A stretch of DNA of 64,000 nucleotides from assembly GCA_942492025.1 (NCBI GenBank), contig CALODJ010000010.1, forward strand, positions 248,001 to 312,000, in the 5' to 3' direction. Position numbers and translations under genes: made by a program. This document shows positions 24,033-33,150 of the stretch, piece by piece; position 1 is the stretch's first letter; every line of letters starts with the position of its first letter. Under the pieces are notes generated by a model. That model had not been told where the DNA came from and ran no database searches. It saw only the letters and a list, made by a program, of their open reading frames with translations. This DNA comes from JABDQW01 sp942492025 (GTDB lineage: Bacteria > Pseudomonadota > Gammaproteobacteria > SZUA-229).

Positions 24033-24497
24033 CGGGCCGATAGCGGTATTGCATGCTTCCAAGGCAAATTCATCCTGATTTAGGGAATGTAAAATTTAGT
24101 GACAGTAGTCTGACAGTCCGAAATGGGTCAGAACCTGAGACGGCCGCCGGATTCTGATGAGGGTCTGCTCCTAGTGATAGCAGACGTTCAGATAGCAAAA
24201 ATTCCGCACCAAGACGGGGTAATGTTTGTTGGGTGCATGAACTACCTCCCCTACGCTTGCGCCAGTCCCCATAGATCGAACAGCCCGTACAGACCAAAAA
24301 TGAGAAACAGAACCATGTAGGTATAGTAAATAGCTACTTGTTTCCTGGGTAATGGGCTTAGGTCGTGCTTTGCGAGCAGGAGCCATCGAGAAGTGGTGAG
24401 AAGAGAAAAGTGACGCCCTTTAGCGTAAGGAAGAAATTTACAAGTCCTTAATCTGGTCAAGGAATATTCCCTTCGGCACTTTATATTCCTGCCAGAC
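24033..24497. other. Intergenic stretch after the introns
   Basis: No supported gene. A minus-strand frame at 24251-24460 ends in a hydrophobic segment (YYTYMVLFLIFGLYGLFDLW), but has no convincing start or ribosome-binding site. It may be a gene remnant. Confidence 0.4.
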
Positions 24498-24615
24498 CTT
24501 CATCTTGATCAGCGCCAAAGATAAGAAGTGTATATGATACTTGACCCTTCTGTCGTCTTCATCTTGATCAGCGCCAAAGATAAGAAGTGTATATGATACT
24601 TGACCCTTCTGTCGT
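24498..24615 (+). repeat. Perfect 59-bp tandem duplication
   Basis: 24498-24556 and 24557-24615 are identical (beginning CTTCATCTTGATCAGCGCC). This is a recent duplication, or an assembly artefact. It contains the likely start region of the small frame at 24593. Confidence 0.95.
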
Positions 24616-24769
24616 CGTGGTCACTGGCAATAATGCAAAGATTATCATTAGCGGAAGAGAAGCGCCTGCAACCATTGAGGATCTGGGGGATGAGATACGG
24701 TCCGAGGTTAAACAGATAGCAAATATGGATCTTCGGTTTCTTCCTTCCAAGAGCTACAAGTTTCCCTGA
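24593..24769 (+). CDS. Short unrecognised frame, possibly a gene remnant
   Basis: 58 residues from ATG 24593: MILDPSVVVVTGNNAKIIIS, then GREAPATIEDLGDEIRSEVK and an end with FLPSKSYKFP. Its composition looks protein-like. No strong ribosome-binding site is seen, and a 59-bp duplication straddles its start. It may be the 3' end of a larger lost gene. Confidence 0.3.
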   Translation: MILDPSVVVVTGNNAKIIISGREAPATIEDLGDEIRSEVKQIANMDLRFLPSKSYKFP

Positions 24770-24837
24770 CCCAAAAAATATTCTGCAAACGGAGTATTTT
24801 TCTCAAGATTCTGGGCTACTACAATAAGCTATTCCAG

Positions 24838-25356
24838 CTAATGCTCACTATTTGCTATTGACGGCTCACTGTTTTTCACAAATCGCTCATCTGCCGCATA
24901 CTCATCAACCCGCTTGTTGGCATTTTCTATCCATCCTGTTCTCACCTCGATCTGCTGATCGAATGCAGGAACATAGGGTTTTATGTCCAGTAATGGCGTG
25001 CCATCCAGGATGTCTACGTTTTGCACGTACAACAGGTTATTTTCTACTTTGCTCAGTTGTACGATAGAAAGACCAATCGGGTTCGGCCTGTTTGGCGCAC
25101 GTGTTGCAAACAGACCGTGTTGCTGGTCGTCCATGAAAGGCACTACCCTGAGTTTGAAACCGTTGCTGCGATGGAAATGGTATAGCAGGATGATGTGGGA
25201 GAAACCGTCCAGGTCTTCAAGTCCCTCGAGGTATTCATCATAGACTTCAACGGTACCCTCTACACCGGCTGCGCCTGATGGCTGAATTGGCATGCCCTGG
25301 GTATCACCGAAGGGTGTATGGATTACACCGATCGGTCTCAATTCAAGTGTTGGCAA
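24838..25356 (-). CDS. TrmO/TsaA-like tRNA m6t6A37 methyltransferase
   Basis: About 172 residues from TTG 25356, preceded by GGAG at 5 nt (GTG 25362 is the alternative). Motifs are LRPIGVIHTPFGDTQGMP, GFSHIILLYHFH and FATRAPNRPNPIGLS. The last is the family's signature. TrmO methylates N6 of the threonylcarbamoyl-adenosine at tRNA position 37 using SAM. It overlaps the end of the rhodanese gene by about 14 bp. Relatives also occur in metal/nif-related contexts. Confidence 0.85.
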   Translation of the reverse strand: MPTLELRPIGVIHTPFGDTQGMPIQPSGAAGVEGTVEVYDEYLEGLEDLDGFSHIILLYHFHRSNGFKLRVVPFMDDQQHGLFATRAPNRPNPIGLSIVQLSKVENNLLYVQNVDILDGTPLLDIKPYVPAFDQQIEVRTGWIENANKRVDEYAADERFVKNSEPSIANSEH

Positions 25357-25648
25357 ATTCACTCCAGGCCTTCCAGCCACCCTCCAGGTGATACACCTGT
25401 TCAAAACCAAGCTTGTGTATGAGGCTGGCAAAGTCACGGCTCGTGTTGCCGTGGTAGCAATAAACCAGTATTGGCGGATTATTTCTGCGTTTTCTGATTA
25501 GCTGGCTCATGCATTGTTCATCGGCATGCTCGGCGCCCTGTAAATGGCCGGCTGCATAACTTTGGAAATCACGAATGTCCAGTGCAATGGCGTCCGGACG
25601 GTTGAGAAAATCATCGACCTGATTCACGACAAGATTAAAATAACTCAT
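25343..25648 (-). CDS. Single-domain rhodanese
   Basis: 101 residues from ATG 25648. The catalytic loop is CYHGNTSR, with Cys at the expected place (CxHGxxS), and the family motif ALDIRDFQSYAAGHLQGA is present. It should transfer sulfane sulfur. GlpE is the closest familiar type. It lies downstream of modABC with a 243-bp gap. A sulfur-supply role for cofactor building is possible. Confidence 0.88.
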   Translation of the reverse strand: MSYFNLVVNQVDDFLNRPDAIALDIRDFQSYAAGHLQGAEHADEQCMSQLIRKRRNNPPILVYCYHGNTSRDFASLIHKLGFEQVYHLEGGWKAWSEFANT

Positions 25649-25891
25649 TATTTTGTATAACTCTATCAAACTGTCTGCATTTTTTTACAAAGCAATGGCT
25701 GTGCCAATCTCAGGCAAATTCATTAACCCTTTGTTTACTGTATATTTATACCCTATGTTAGGGCCGAATGTTATTGATTACTAATGTCATGAATATGACA
25801 ATTTCGTGTAGAGAGGTGGTCAATGTGTTTCTTTCACGACCTGATGTGTGCATTGATGTGGGCCCGAAAGCACATTCGCATGCAGCCTGTT
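25649..25891. other. Gap between modC and the rhodanese gene
   Basis: AT-rich, probably with a minus-strand promoter for the rhodanese/trmO pair. No specific motif is recognised. Confidence 0.35.
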
Positions 25892-26977
25892 TCATTCAAT
25901 GACAGCGACTGACTTGACCTGTGCCCATACCGACTTGCCAGGTGCAAGTTGTAGCCTGTCTGCCGAGCGGCGGGTCAGTCTCACCAGTAAGGGTGAGATA
26001 CCAATACGGATACGCACCAGCATCTGTGATGGATGGCCGTCGTCACCCAGTGCTTCGACAACGGCGGGCATGATGTTTTGTATGCTGGTGCCTGTAACTG
26101 GCTCGAGGGCGATACTGATGTCACGTGCGAGCACACGCAAGCGGACACGATGTCCAACAGGTAGCCCGGGATCGCGTGCCCAGATGCTACCACCGGCAAA
26201 TTCGGAGCGCGCAAGGTGCCATTGCTGATCACGTTCGGCTACTACAGCTTCGAGCACGACACCGGCGTCTTCATCCGATCTGATCGGCAGGTCAAGTCGC
26301 GTCATCGTATCGGCAAGCAGGCCATCCGCGAGCACGTGTCCGTTTTCCATCACCACGAGATAATCGGCAAGGTGTGCCACTTCATCCGGCGAGTGGGTGA
26401 CATACAGCACCGGGATATCCAGTGCGTCGTGTAGTTCTTCGAGATAGGGCAGGATCTCCTGTTTACTTCTGTGATCGAGTGCGGACAGCGGCTCATCCAT
26501 CAGCAATATCTGTGGGCTGGTCAGAAGCGCGCGGGCAATCGCAACACGCTGGCGCTCGCCTCCTGATAGCTTGTCGGGCGTTCGTTCGAGCAGGTGTTCG
26601 ATGCCCAACCACTCGATAGCTTGCCCGGTTTGAATTCTACGTTCATCAGGCTTGATGCGCCTGTAACCGTAGTCGATGTTCTTGCGCACATTCATGTGGT
26701 TGAACAGGCTGGCTTCCTGGAATACATAAGCCAGCGGCCGTTGATGTACTGGAATAAAGGTGCTGGCATCCTGCCATGTCTGTTCGTTGACACGTATCTC
26801 GCCATTGGCCTGCTGCAATCCGGCAATGCATCGCAAGGCAGTGGTCTTGCCACACCCGGAGTGGCCGTACAGTGCAGTCACACCGCGGCCAGGCAATTGC
26901 AGATCCACATCCAGTAAGAAACTGCCCAGTTGAGTGCGTATGTTTGCCCGAATACCCGTCTGAGTGTTCACATTCAC
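25892..26977 (-). CDS. modC: Molybdate ABC transporter ATP-binding protein
   Basis: A 361-residue protein. The Walker A GHSGCGKTTA, the signature LSGGERQRVAIARAL and Walker B ILLMDEPLSALD are all present. The C-terminal ~130 residues form a TOBE/MOP-type domain, the place where molybdate binds in ModC and can inhibit transport. It overlaps modB by 4 bp. It powers molybdate import for FeMo-co. Confidence 0.96.
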   Translation of the reverse strand: MNVNTQTGIRANIRTQLGSFLLDVDLQLPGRGVTALYGHSGCGKTTALRCIAGLQQANGEIRVNEQTWQDASTFIPVHQRPLAYVFQEASLFNHMNVRKNIDYGYRRIKPDERRIQTGQAIEWLGIEHLLERTPDKLSGGERQRVAIARALLTSPQILLMDEPLSALDHRSKQEILPYLEELHDALDIPVLYVTHSPDEVAHLADYLVVMENGHVLADGLLADTMTRLDLPIRSDEDAGVVLEAVVAERDQQWHLARSEFAGGSIWARDPGLPVGHRVRLRVLARDISIALEPVTGTSIQNIMPAVVEALGDDGHPSQMLVRIRIGISPLLVRLTRRSADRLQLAPGKSVWAQVKSVAVIE

Positions 26978-27651
26978 GGGGTATCCGTTCGGTTCAGTCG
27001 ACCGTTGACAAGGTACAGTGTGAGCAGTACCAGGAATGCAAATCCGATCATACCTGCAGACAGCATATGGGCCTGGGTGTAATCGAGTGTCTCAACGTGA
27101 TCGTAGATTGCGACTGAAAGCACCCGTGTTTCGCCGGGTATGTTTCCGCCAATCATCAAAACCACGCCAAATTCACCGACGGTATGGGCAAAGCCAAGCA
27201 CCGCAGCGGTCAGAAAGCCGGATCGTGCGAGCGGGACAACCACACTGAAGAATGTATCGATTGAAGAGGCGCGCAAGGTCGCGGCTACCTCCAGAGGGCG
27301 CTCGCCGATGGCTTCAAATGCATTCTGCAGTGGCTGTACGACGAATGGCATGGAATAGAACACCGACGCTATGAGCAAACCACCGAAGGTAAATGGCAAT
27401 ACACCGAGTCCCAGCGATTGTGTCAGCTGGCCCACCGGACCGTTCGGGCCCATCAGCAGTAACAGATAAAAGCCGATGACAGTTGGTGGCAGTACCAGTG
27501 GCATGGCAATCACTGAAGCGACGACTTGCTTGTACCAGGCGTGGCTGCGTGCGAGCCACCACGCTATCGGTGTACCCACTACGAGCAGTAACAGGGTAGT
27601 TAATCCGGCGAGCTTGATGGTTAGTAACACCGGTTGCCAGTCAAAGCTCAT
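26974..27651 (-). CDS. modB: Molybdate ABC transporter permease
   Basis: A 225-residue inner-membrane protein with about five transmembrane segments. It has the permease signature region EFGVVLMIGGNIPGETRVLS, which docks with ModC. It overlaps modC by 4 bp and ends just before modA. It forms the molybdate channel. Confidence 0.96.
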   Translation of the reverse strand: MSFDWQPVLLTIKLAGLTTLLLLVVGTPIAWWLARSHAWYKQVVASVIAMPLVLPPTVIGFYLLLLMGPNGPVGQLTQSLGLGVLPFTFGGLLIASVFYSMPFVVQPLQNAFEAIGERPLEVAATLRASSIDTFFSVVVPLARSGFLTAAVLGFAHTVGEFGVVLMIGGNIPGETRVLSVAIYDHVETLDYTQAHMLSAGMIGFAFLVLLTLYLVNGRLNRTDTP

Positions 27652-27653
27652 AA

Positions 27654-28499
27654 TTAGTTTTTTATGTCCGATGTGAGATTATTTTTAATCGAGGGTAGTG
27701 AATAACCATTGCGGGTAATGATCTCGTGAGCTGCTGAAGATTTCATGAATGCAATGAATGAACGGGCCGCCTTGTTTTTTCCCGCATTACTCAGCAACAC
27801 CGCCTGTTGTTCTATGGGTTCATAATAATCTGCAGGTATATTCCAGACACTGCCAATTTCAGCATTGCCAGCGCCTGTGTTTGATACGAGCTGTGAGCGG
27901 GCAACGAAGCCGATGACTGCATTACCGGTTGCGACGAACTGGAACGTCTGTGCAATGGAGTTGCCACGCACCAGTTTTGGACCAAGACTGTTCCAGAGGC
28001 CAAGTCGTTGCAGCACCTGCTTTGCTGCCAGACCGTAAGGTGCCGTTTTCGGATTGGCGATAGCGGCTCGCTTGAACTCGCCCCGTCTGAGATAGTCTGC
28101 ACCGTCACTAAATAGTGCCTGCATAGGGCTCCACATGACCAGTGAGCCGCTTGCATACGTAAAGCGCGTGCCTTTTACCGCGAGGCCATTCTGTTCCGCT
28201 TTTACTGGGCGGGCCGTATCAGCTGCGAGAAATACTTCAAAGGGTGCGCCGTTGGCAATTTGCGCATATAACTGGCCCGTCGAACCGAAACTCAAGCGTG
28301 CACGATGGTCAGTTGCTGCACTAAATGCGGTGGCGATATCGCGCGCGGCCTCGGTAAAGTTTGCGGCTACAGCAACGGTAACTTCACCCGATGAAGCGGT
28401 GGCGGGCACCAGGCTATTGAGCAAGACCAGGGTAACAAGTGGGACCGATAACAGGTATCGGAATGCGATGCTGGTTAAATAGAGAAATTTCAGGTGCAT
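27654..28499 (-). CDS. modA: Periplasmic molybdate-binding protein
   Basis: 281 residues from ATG 28499, after excluding a long open extension. The signal peptide is FRYLLSVPLVTLVLLNSLVP with cleavage near ATA-SS. The mature start VTVAVAANFTEAARDIATAF is typical of ModA, with Ser and Thr oxyanion ligands in SFGSTGQLYAQI. It delivers molybdate to ModBC. It is divergent from nifE; the 236-bp gap holds the nifE promoter, and no ModE site is seen. Confidence 0.95.
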   Translation of the reverse strand: MHLKFLYLTSIAFRYLLSVPLVTLVLLNSLVPATASSGEVTVAVAANFTEAARDIATAFSAATDHRARLSFGSTGQLYAQIANGAPFEVFLAADTARPVKAEQNGLAVKGTRFTYASGSLVMWSPMQALFSDGADYLRRGEFKRAAIANPKTAPYGLAAKQVLQRLGLWNSLGPKLVRGNSIAQTFQFVATGNAVIGFVARSQLVSNTGAGNAEIGSVWNIPADYYEPIEQQAVLLSNAGKNKAARSFIAFMKSSAAHEIITRNGYSLPSIKNNLTSDIKN

Positions 28500-28621
28500 A
28501 CGAATTACAAAAGCATGAAACGTGCCAGCCAGTGTACCTGCACCAGCATTGATATCAAGAACACAAACCACAAGGCCAAATGTATGACTTGTACCAACAA
28601 GGCAGCTACCTGCACGGCAAT

Positions 28622-28637
28622 TGTAGCAAACGCGACA
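28622..28637 (+). promoter_or_regulatory. NifA upstream activator site for nifE
   Basis: TGTAGCAAACGCGACA, an exact TGT-N10-ACA, 44 bp upstream of the sigma-54 element. Confidence 0.78.
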
Positions 28638-28681
28638 AAGCCATTTCGTTTTATGCTCAGATAAATCAAGCACATATCAGT

Positions 28682-28697
28682 TGGCACAGGGGTTGCT
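28682..28697 (+). promoter_or_regulatory. Sigma-54 promoter of the nifENX operon
   Basis: TGGCACAGGGGTTGCT is a perfect -24/-12 consensus with GG-N10-GC, 38 bp before the nifE ATG. Confidence 0.93.
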
Positions 28698-28735
28698 TTG
28701 CAGTCAGTACAGCCAATTATACAAAGTCAGGTCTC

Positions 28736-30220
28736 ATGAAAGCCAAAGACATCGCTGAATTACTCGACGAACCGGCGTGTTCGCACAACAAGAAGTCCAA
28801 GTCCGGCTGTGCCAAGCCCAAGCCTGGTGCAGCTGCTGGTGGTTGTGCCTTCGATGGCGCACAGATTGCGTTGCTTCCTATTGCTGATGTGGCACATATT
28901 GTTCACGGCTCGATCGCATGCGCCGGGAGTTCATGGGACAACCGCGGCACGCGCTCCTCTGGCGAAACACTGTACCGCATAGGTATGACGACCGACCTGA
29001 CCGAACAGGATGTCATCATGGGCCGCGGCGAAAAGCGATTATTTCATTCAATCAAACAGGCGATTGACGATTACGAACCCAAGGCAGTGTTTGTTTACAA
29101 CACCTGTGTACCGGCACTGGTGGGTGATGATGTCGGTGCGGTATGCAAGGCAGCTGAGGAACGTTGGGGTGTACCTGTAGTTCCGGTCGATGCTGCCGGC
29201 TTCTACGGTACAAAAAACCTGGGTAATCGTATAGCTGGCGAGGCCATGGTGCGCTATGTGGTCGGTAAGCGTGAACCGGATCCACTGCCAGAGAGCAGTG
29301 CACGTGATGGCATCAAAGTACACGATGTTAACTTGATTGGTGAATACAACATTGCCGGTGAGCTTTGGCATGTGCTGCCATTACTCGATGAACTGGGTAT
29401 TCGCGTACTGTGTACCTTGTCCGGTGATGCGCGTTTTCACGAAGTGCAGACTATGCACCGTGCAGAAGTGAACATGATGGTCTGTTCCAAGGCTATGATC
29501 AACGTCGCTCGCAAGCTCAAAGAAGCATTTGGTACGCGCTGGTTTGAAGGCAGTTTTTACGGTGTTTCTGATATGTCGCATGCGCTGCGCGAGATCGCCC
29601 GCCTTATAGAAGATGATGATCTGACGGCGCGCACCGAGGCATTGATCGCTCGGGAAGAAAAACGCATTGATGAAGCGCTGGAACCCTGGCGTGAACGTCT
29701 GCGTGGCAAGCGTGTTTTACTCTACACCGGTGGCGTGAAGTCGTGGTCAGTCATCTCGGCATTGCAGGACCTTGGTATGCACGTAGTCGCAACGGGTACC
29801 AAGAAATCTACTGAAGAAGACAAGGCACGCATCCGCGAACTCATGGGGGAGGAAGCGAAGATGATCGAGGACGGTAATCCGCGCGCACTCATCAACCTCG
29901 TGCGCGACGAAAAGGTCGATGTGCTGATCGCGGGCGGACGCAACATGTACACCGCATTGAAAGCGCGCATCCCGTTCCTCGATATCAATCAGGAACGCGA
30001 TTTTGGATATGAAGGTTACGAAGGCGTGATCGAGCTTGCACGCCAGCTTGCGCTGACGCTGGAAAGCCCGGTATGGGATGCCGTTCGCAAGCCATCTCCC
30101 TGGGCTGCAAAGCAATCGGATAGTCAAACGGCAACAACTGCCGAACCCTTGCCAGATGCAATGGAATCCAGTGACCTGGATGTCGCAGCTACCAGCAACG
30201 CGACGGAGGTCAGTGCATGA
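28736..30220 (+). CDS. nifE: FeMo-co scaffold protein alpha-like subunit
   Basis: 494 residues from ATG 28736; the frame is open from 28580, but that would include the promoter. NifD-like cysteines lie in AAGGCAFDGA, GSIACAGSSW and YNTCVPALVGDD. The N-terminal extension is Lys-rich (NKKSKSGCAKPKPG), as in NifE. With NifN it forms the scaffold on which NifB-co matures into FeMo-co. It overlaps nifN by 4 bp (ATGA). The C-terminal tail is Ala/Ser/Thr-rich. Confidence 0.98.
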   Translation: MKAKDIAELLDEPACSHNKKSKSGCAKPKPGAAAGGCAFDGAQIALLPIADVAHIVHGSIACAGSSWDNRGTRSSGETLYRIGMTTDLTEQDVIMGRGEKRLFHSIKQAIDDYEPKAVFVYNTCVPALVGDDVGAVCKAAEERWGVPVVPVDAAGFYGTKNLGNRIAGEAMVRYVVGKREPDPLPESSARDGIKVHDVNLIGEYNIAGELWHVLPLLDELGIRVLCTLSGDARFHEVQTMHRAEVNMMVCSKAMINVARKLKEAFGTRWFEGSFYGVSDMSHALREIARLIEDDDLTARTEALIAREEKRIDEALEPWRERLRGKRVLLYTGGVKSWSVISALQDLGMHVVATGTKKSTEEDKARIRELMGEEAKMIEDGNPRALINLVRDEKVDVLIAGGRNMYTALKARIPFLDINQERDFGYEGYEGVIELARQLALTLESPVWDAVRKPSPWAAKQSDSQTATTAEPLPDAMESSDLDVAATSNATEVSA

Positions 30221-31662
30221 ATACCATCATTGAGAAGCGCAAGAAAGCGCTGTCGGTTATGCCGTTGAAATCGAGTTCAACTATCGGCGCGGCGCTGGCC
30301 TTTCTTGGTTTCAACCGTTCGATTCCAATGCTGCACGGTTCGCAGGGGTGTACTGCGTTCGGCAAAGTCTTTTTCGTGCGACATTTCCGTGAACCCATTC
30401 CACTACAGACTACGGCGATGGACCAGGTCAGCTCTGTGATGGGTTCCGAGGATAACATCATTGAGGGTTTGAAAACCATCTGCGAAAAATCTGCCCCGGC
30501 AATGATCGGGTTGCCCACGACTGGATTGGCAGAAACCCAGGGCAGCGATATCACCACGGCGGTCGGTGGCTTCCGCAAGAAATATCCCGAGTTTGATCAT
30601 ATACCGGTTATCCCGGTTTCTACACCGGATTACACCGGCTGCACGGAATCAGGCTTCGCCACAGCCGTCACCGCACTAATCGATGTGCTAGTCCCACCAG
30701 CCGCAGATGCCGGCACCCGGCCCGGCCTGCGTAAAAAGCAGGTTACGGTACTGGTCGGCTCCTACCTGACCCCCGGTGATGTCGAGGTGCTGAAAGAGAT
30801 GATCGAGTCTTTTGGTTTGCGCCCGGTAGTGGTCCCTGATCTGTCCGATTCGCTCGATGGTCACCTGACCGATACCGATTTCAGTCCGTTGACGATCGGT
30901 GGAACCGCAGTCAATGAACTGCCCGAATTGGGTAACTCACTGGCCACCGTTGTTGTTGGCGCATCGCTTTACAAGGCAGCCGACCTGCTTGCTGAACTTA
31001 CCGGCGTTCCAGATTTCCGTTTCGATCATCTGATGGGGCTTGATGCCGTGGATGCACTGGTTTCCGCGCTGTCTGAAATCTCGGGCCAACCCGTTCCTGA
31101 AAAACTCGAGCGCGGCCGCGCACAGCTACAGGACGCGATGCTTGATACCCATTTCATGCTGGGTCTTACCCGTGTGGCTATTGCGGCGGATCCAGATCTC
31201 CTGAAAGCATTCAGTGACCTTGTTGCAGGCATGGGAGCACAAACGGTCGCAGCGGTAGCGCCTGCCAACGCCGCTGTTTTGAAGACGGTAGCTGCAGACA
31301 TGGTCAAGCTGGGGGATCTCGAAGAACTGGAGAAACTTGCGGTAAAAAATGATGCAGAAATCCTGATTAGCAATTCACATGCTGCAGATACCTCCAGACG
31401 GCTGTCAATTCCTCTGCTACGAGCTGGCTTCCCGCAGTATGACCTCGTTGGTGGCTATCAGCGTGTATGGATAGGTTACCAGGGTACAAAGCAGACATTA
31501 TTCGATATGGCCAACATGCTGCTCGAACTGGAACGTGGCGAAATCGAGCCTTATCACTCAGTTTACTCACAAAAAAATGCTTCGCAAACAACAAGCAAAC
31601 AAACACCGGAGTTGCATCATGTCGATGAAACGGCGATTGACTATCGTGGACGGCAGCACTGA
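30217..31662 (+). CDS. nifN: FeMo-co scaffold protein beta-like subunit
   Basis: A 481-residue protein of normal NifN length. It resembles NifK but with fewer cluster cysteines. Landmarks are LHGSQGCTAFGKVFFVRHFR and GLPTTGLAETQGSDI. It pairs with NifE. The end overlaps the nifX start by 44 bp in another frame, which suggests translational coupling. Confidence 0.98.
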   Translation: MNTIIEKRKKALSVMPLKSSSTIGAALAFLGFNRSIPMLHGSQGCTAFGKVFFVRHFREPIPLQTTAMDQVSSVMGSEDNIIEGLKTICEKSAPAMIGLPTTGLAETQGSDITTAVGGFRKKYPEFDHIPVIPVSTPDYTGCTESGFATAVTALIDVLVPPAADAGTRPGLRKKQVTVLVGSYLTPGDVEVLKEMIESFGLRPVVVPDLSDSLDGHLTDTDFSPLTIGGTAVNELPELGNSLATVVVGASLYKAADLLAELTGVPDFRFDHLMGLDAVDALVSALSEISGQPVPEKLERGRAQLQDAMLDTHFMLGLTRVAIAADPDLLKAFSDLVAGMGAQTVAAVAPANAAVLKTVAADMVKLGDLEELEKLAVKNDAEILISNSHAADTSRRLSIPLLRAGFPQYDLVGGYQRVWIGYQGTKQTLFDMANMLLELERGEIEPYHSVYSQKNASQTTSKQTPELHHVDETAIDYRGRQH

Positions 31663-32107
31663 GGCATCTAGCATGGAAGGCACGACGCTGAAGATGGCAT
31701 TTGCCAGCACGGACATGAAACATGTCAACCAGCATTTTGGTTCGGCCGAGTCGTTCGTGATCTATGCGGTGGATCTCGATCAGATGCGCATGCTCGAGGT
31801 AATCCAGTTTGACAAGCTCGACGAGGACGGCAATGAAGACAAGCTGGTCGAAAAAATCAAGGCACTCGATGGGTGTGTCGCAGTGTATTCGCAGGCAGTG
31901 GGTTCATCGGCTGTTGCAAAATTAAAAGCCGAAGGCATTCAACCGGTGAAGGTTGCTGCCGGCACAGAGATCAACGACATGCTCGAATCGGTTCAGGAGG
32001 AACTGCGTTCGGGGCCTGCTACATGGCTGGCGCGAGCAATCGAGTCGCAAAAACCAAACGATCCAAACCGTTTTGCTGATATGGAACTGGAAGGCTGGGA
32101 CGAATGA
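31619..32107 (+). CDS. nifX: FeMo-co biosynthesis protein NifX
   Basis: 162 residues from ATG 31619, within the end of nifN. The NifX/NifB C-terminal fold is shown by VNQHFGSAESFVIYAVD and the acidic C-terminus by FADMELEGWDE. NifX binds NifB-co and the VK precursor and shuttles them between NifB and NifEN. The upstream open frame beginning at 31535 is not used, because NifX begins MSMKRRLTIVDG. Confidence 0.95.
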   Translation: MSMKRRLTIVDGSTEASSMEGTTLKMAFASTDMKHVNQHFGSAESFVIYAVDLDQMRMLEVIQFDKLDEDGNEDKLVEKIKALDGCVAVYSQAVGSSAVAKLKAEGIQPVKVAAGTEINDMLESVQEELRSGPATWLARAIESQKPNDPNRFADMELEGWDE

Positions 32108-32147
32108 GGTACGCGCCCTGAATATTGAACAGTGGGATGGAAACGAA

Positions 32148-32645
32148 ATGACGATGAATGAGCGTTCTGACACCATGCTCGAGCAGACTGGCAGGGTAGT
32201 TGAGACAGACCTGGAAAATGTACTGATCGAGACTGAGCGACAATCGGCATGTGGCCAGTGCAGTATGGGTAGCAGCTGCGGAACATCCGTCATTGCCGGA
32301 CTTTTCAGAAAGCGTAAAAACCTTGTAAGCCTGGAAAACCATCTGTCTTTACAGGCAGGCGATCAGGTCGTGATCGGCATACCTGAATCCGCCTTATTGC
32401 ACGCAGCGTTTTTTGCCTACATGGTGCCACTGCTGTTCATGATTGCATTCGCGATGATTGTGTCAGCGACGGGCGCAAGTGATGGAATTGTCTTTCTCAG
32501 CAGTCTACTGGGCCTGTTCAACGGCCTCTATTTCGGCAGTGTGATCCGCGTTCGCACGCTGACTACCGAAATCGTTCTCCTTCGTAAGGAAAGCGGACAA
32601 GGCGTCGCGGTCAATTTTGAACATAACCGAGGTAAACATATATGA
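32148..32645 (+). CDS. RseC/SoxR-reducing-system-like membrane protein
   Basis: 165 residues from ATG 32148. The N-terminal part has four cysteines in CGQCSMGSSCGTS and an earlier SAC, the pattern of RseC proteins. Two transmembrane helices follow (FFAYMVPLLFMIAFAMIV and SSLLGLFNGLYFGSVI). RseC works with Rsx/Rnf-type complexes to reduce SoxR. In this island it may serve the nif Rnf complex encoded at 46.5-52 kb. It overlaps the next gene by 4 bp. Confidence 0.85.
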   Translation: MTMNERSDTMLEQTGRVVETDLENVLIETERQSACGQCSMGSSCGTSVIAGLFRKRKNLVSLENHLSLQAGDQVVIGIPESALLHAAFFAYMVPLLFMIAFAMIVSATGASDGIVFLSSLLGLFNGLYFGSVIRVRTLTTEIVLLRKESGQGVAVNFEHNRGKHI

Positions 32646-33115
32646 ATGAAGCAGCCCTGATAATTACCGAGGATGACCCAGTCCTCGAGACAGATTTTGT
32701 GACCGAAATGGTACGCCAGATGCGTGCCATTGATTCCTACGGTACATATGATGACTGGACAATTAACAAAATCCTCGATCCTTTCGTGATGACCAAGGAG
32801 CGCAAGCGCGAGATACCCGTCATCGGTGATCCGGATGAAATCACCATGTCCCGTGTCAAGGCTTTTTATAACGCGATTGCTGCGATGATCGAAAAAGAAT
32901 GTGGACTGATGGCCGTACCGATGTTGAATCTCAGTCACGAGGGTTTTGGTCGGGTAATTATTACCGTCGGCAAACTCGTGGTGATGGATAAAACACTACG
33001 CGATGTACACCGCTTCGGATTTGCATCGTTGTCGAAAATGAAGGATGAAGCTGACAAGTTGTTGTCGGTTGCACTCGAAATCATCGGCAAGCACAGCGAA
33101 GTCGCAGGGATGTAA
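32642..33115 (+). CDS. NifX-associated nitrogen fixation protein (DUF269)
   Basis: A 157-residue protein. The family landmarks FVTEMVRQMRAIDSYGTYDDW and VHRFGFASLSKMKDEADKLL are clear. It nearly always lies after nifX and before a DUF683 gene. Its precise role is unknown; a structural part in cofactor maturation is assumed. Confidence 0.93.
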   Translation: MNEAALIITEDDPVLETDFVTEMVRQMRAIDSYGTYDDWTINKILDPFVMTKERKREIPVIGDPDEITMSRVKAFYNAIAAMIEKECGLMAVPMLNLSHEGFGRVIITVGKLVVMDKTLRDVHRFGFASLSKMKDEADKLLSVALEIIGKHSEVAGM

Positions 33116-33150
33116 TTGATCACTGATAGTAAGGTACAGAGAGAGCTACT

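Noticed and set aside
24251..24460. 69-residue minus-strand frame with a hydrophobic end
   Set aside because: No convincing start or ribosome-binding site and no homology recognised. Listed only as a possible remnant in the intergenic entry.
28581..28605. Other TGT triplets upstream of nifE as extra NifA sites
   Set aside because: TGT at 28581 and 28590 are not followed by ACA at 10 bases. Only 28622-28637 fits.
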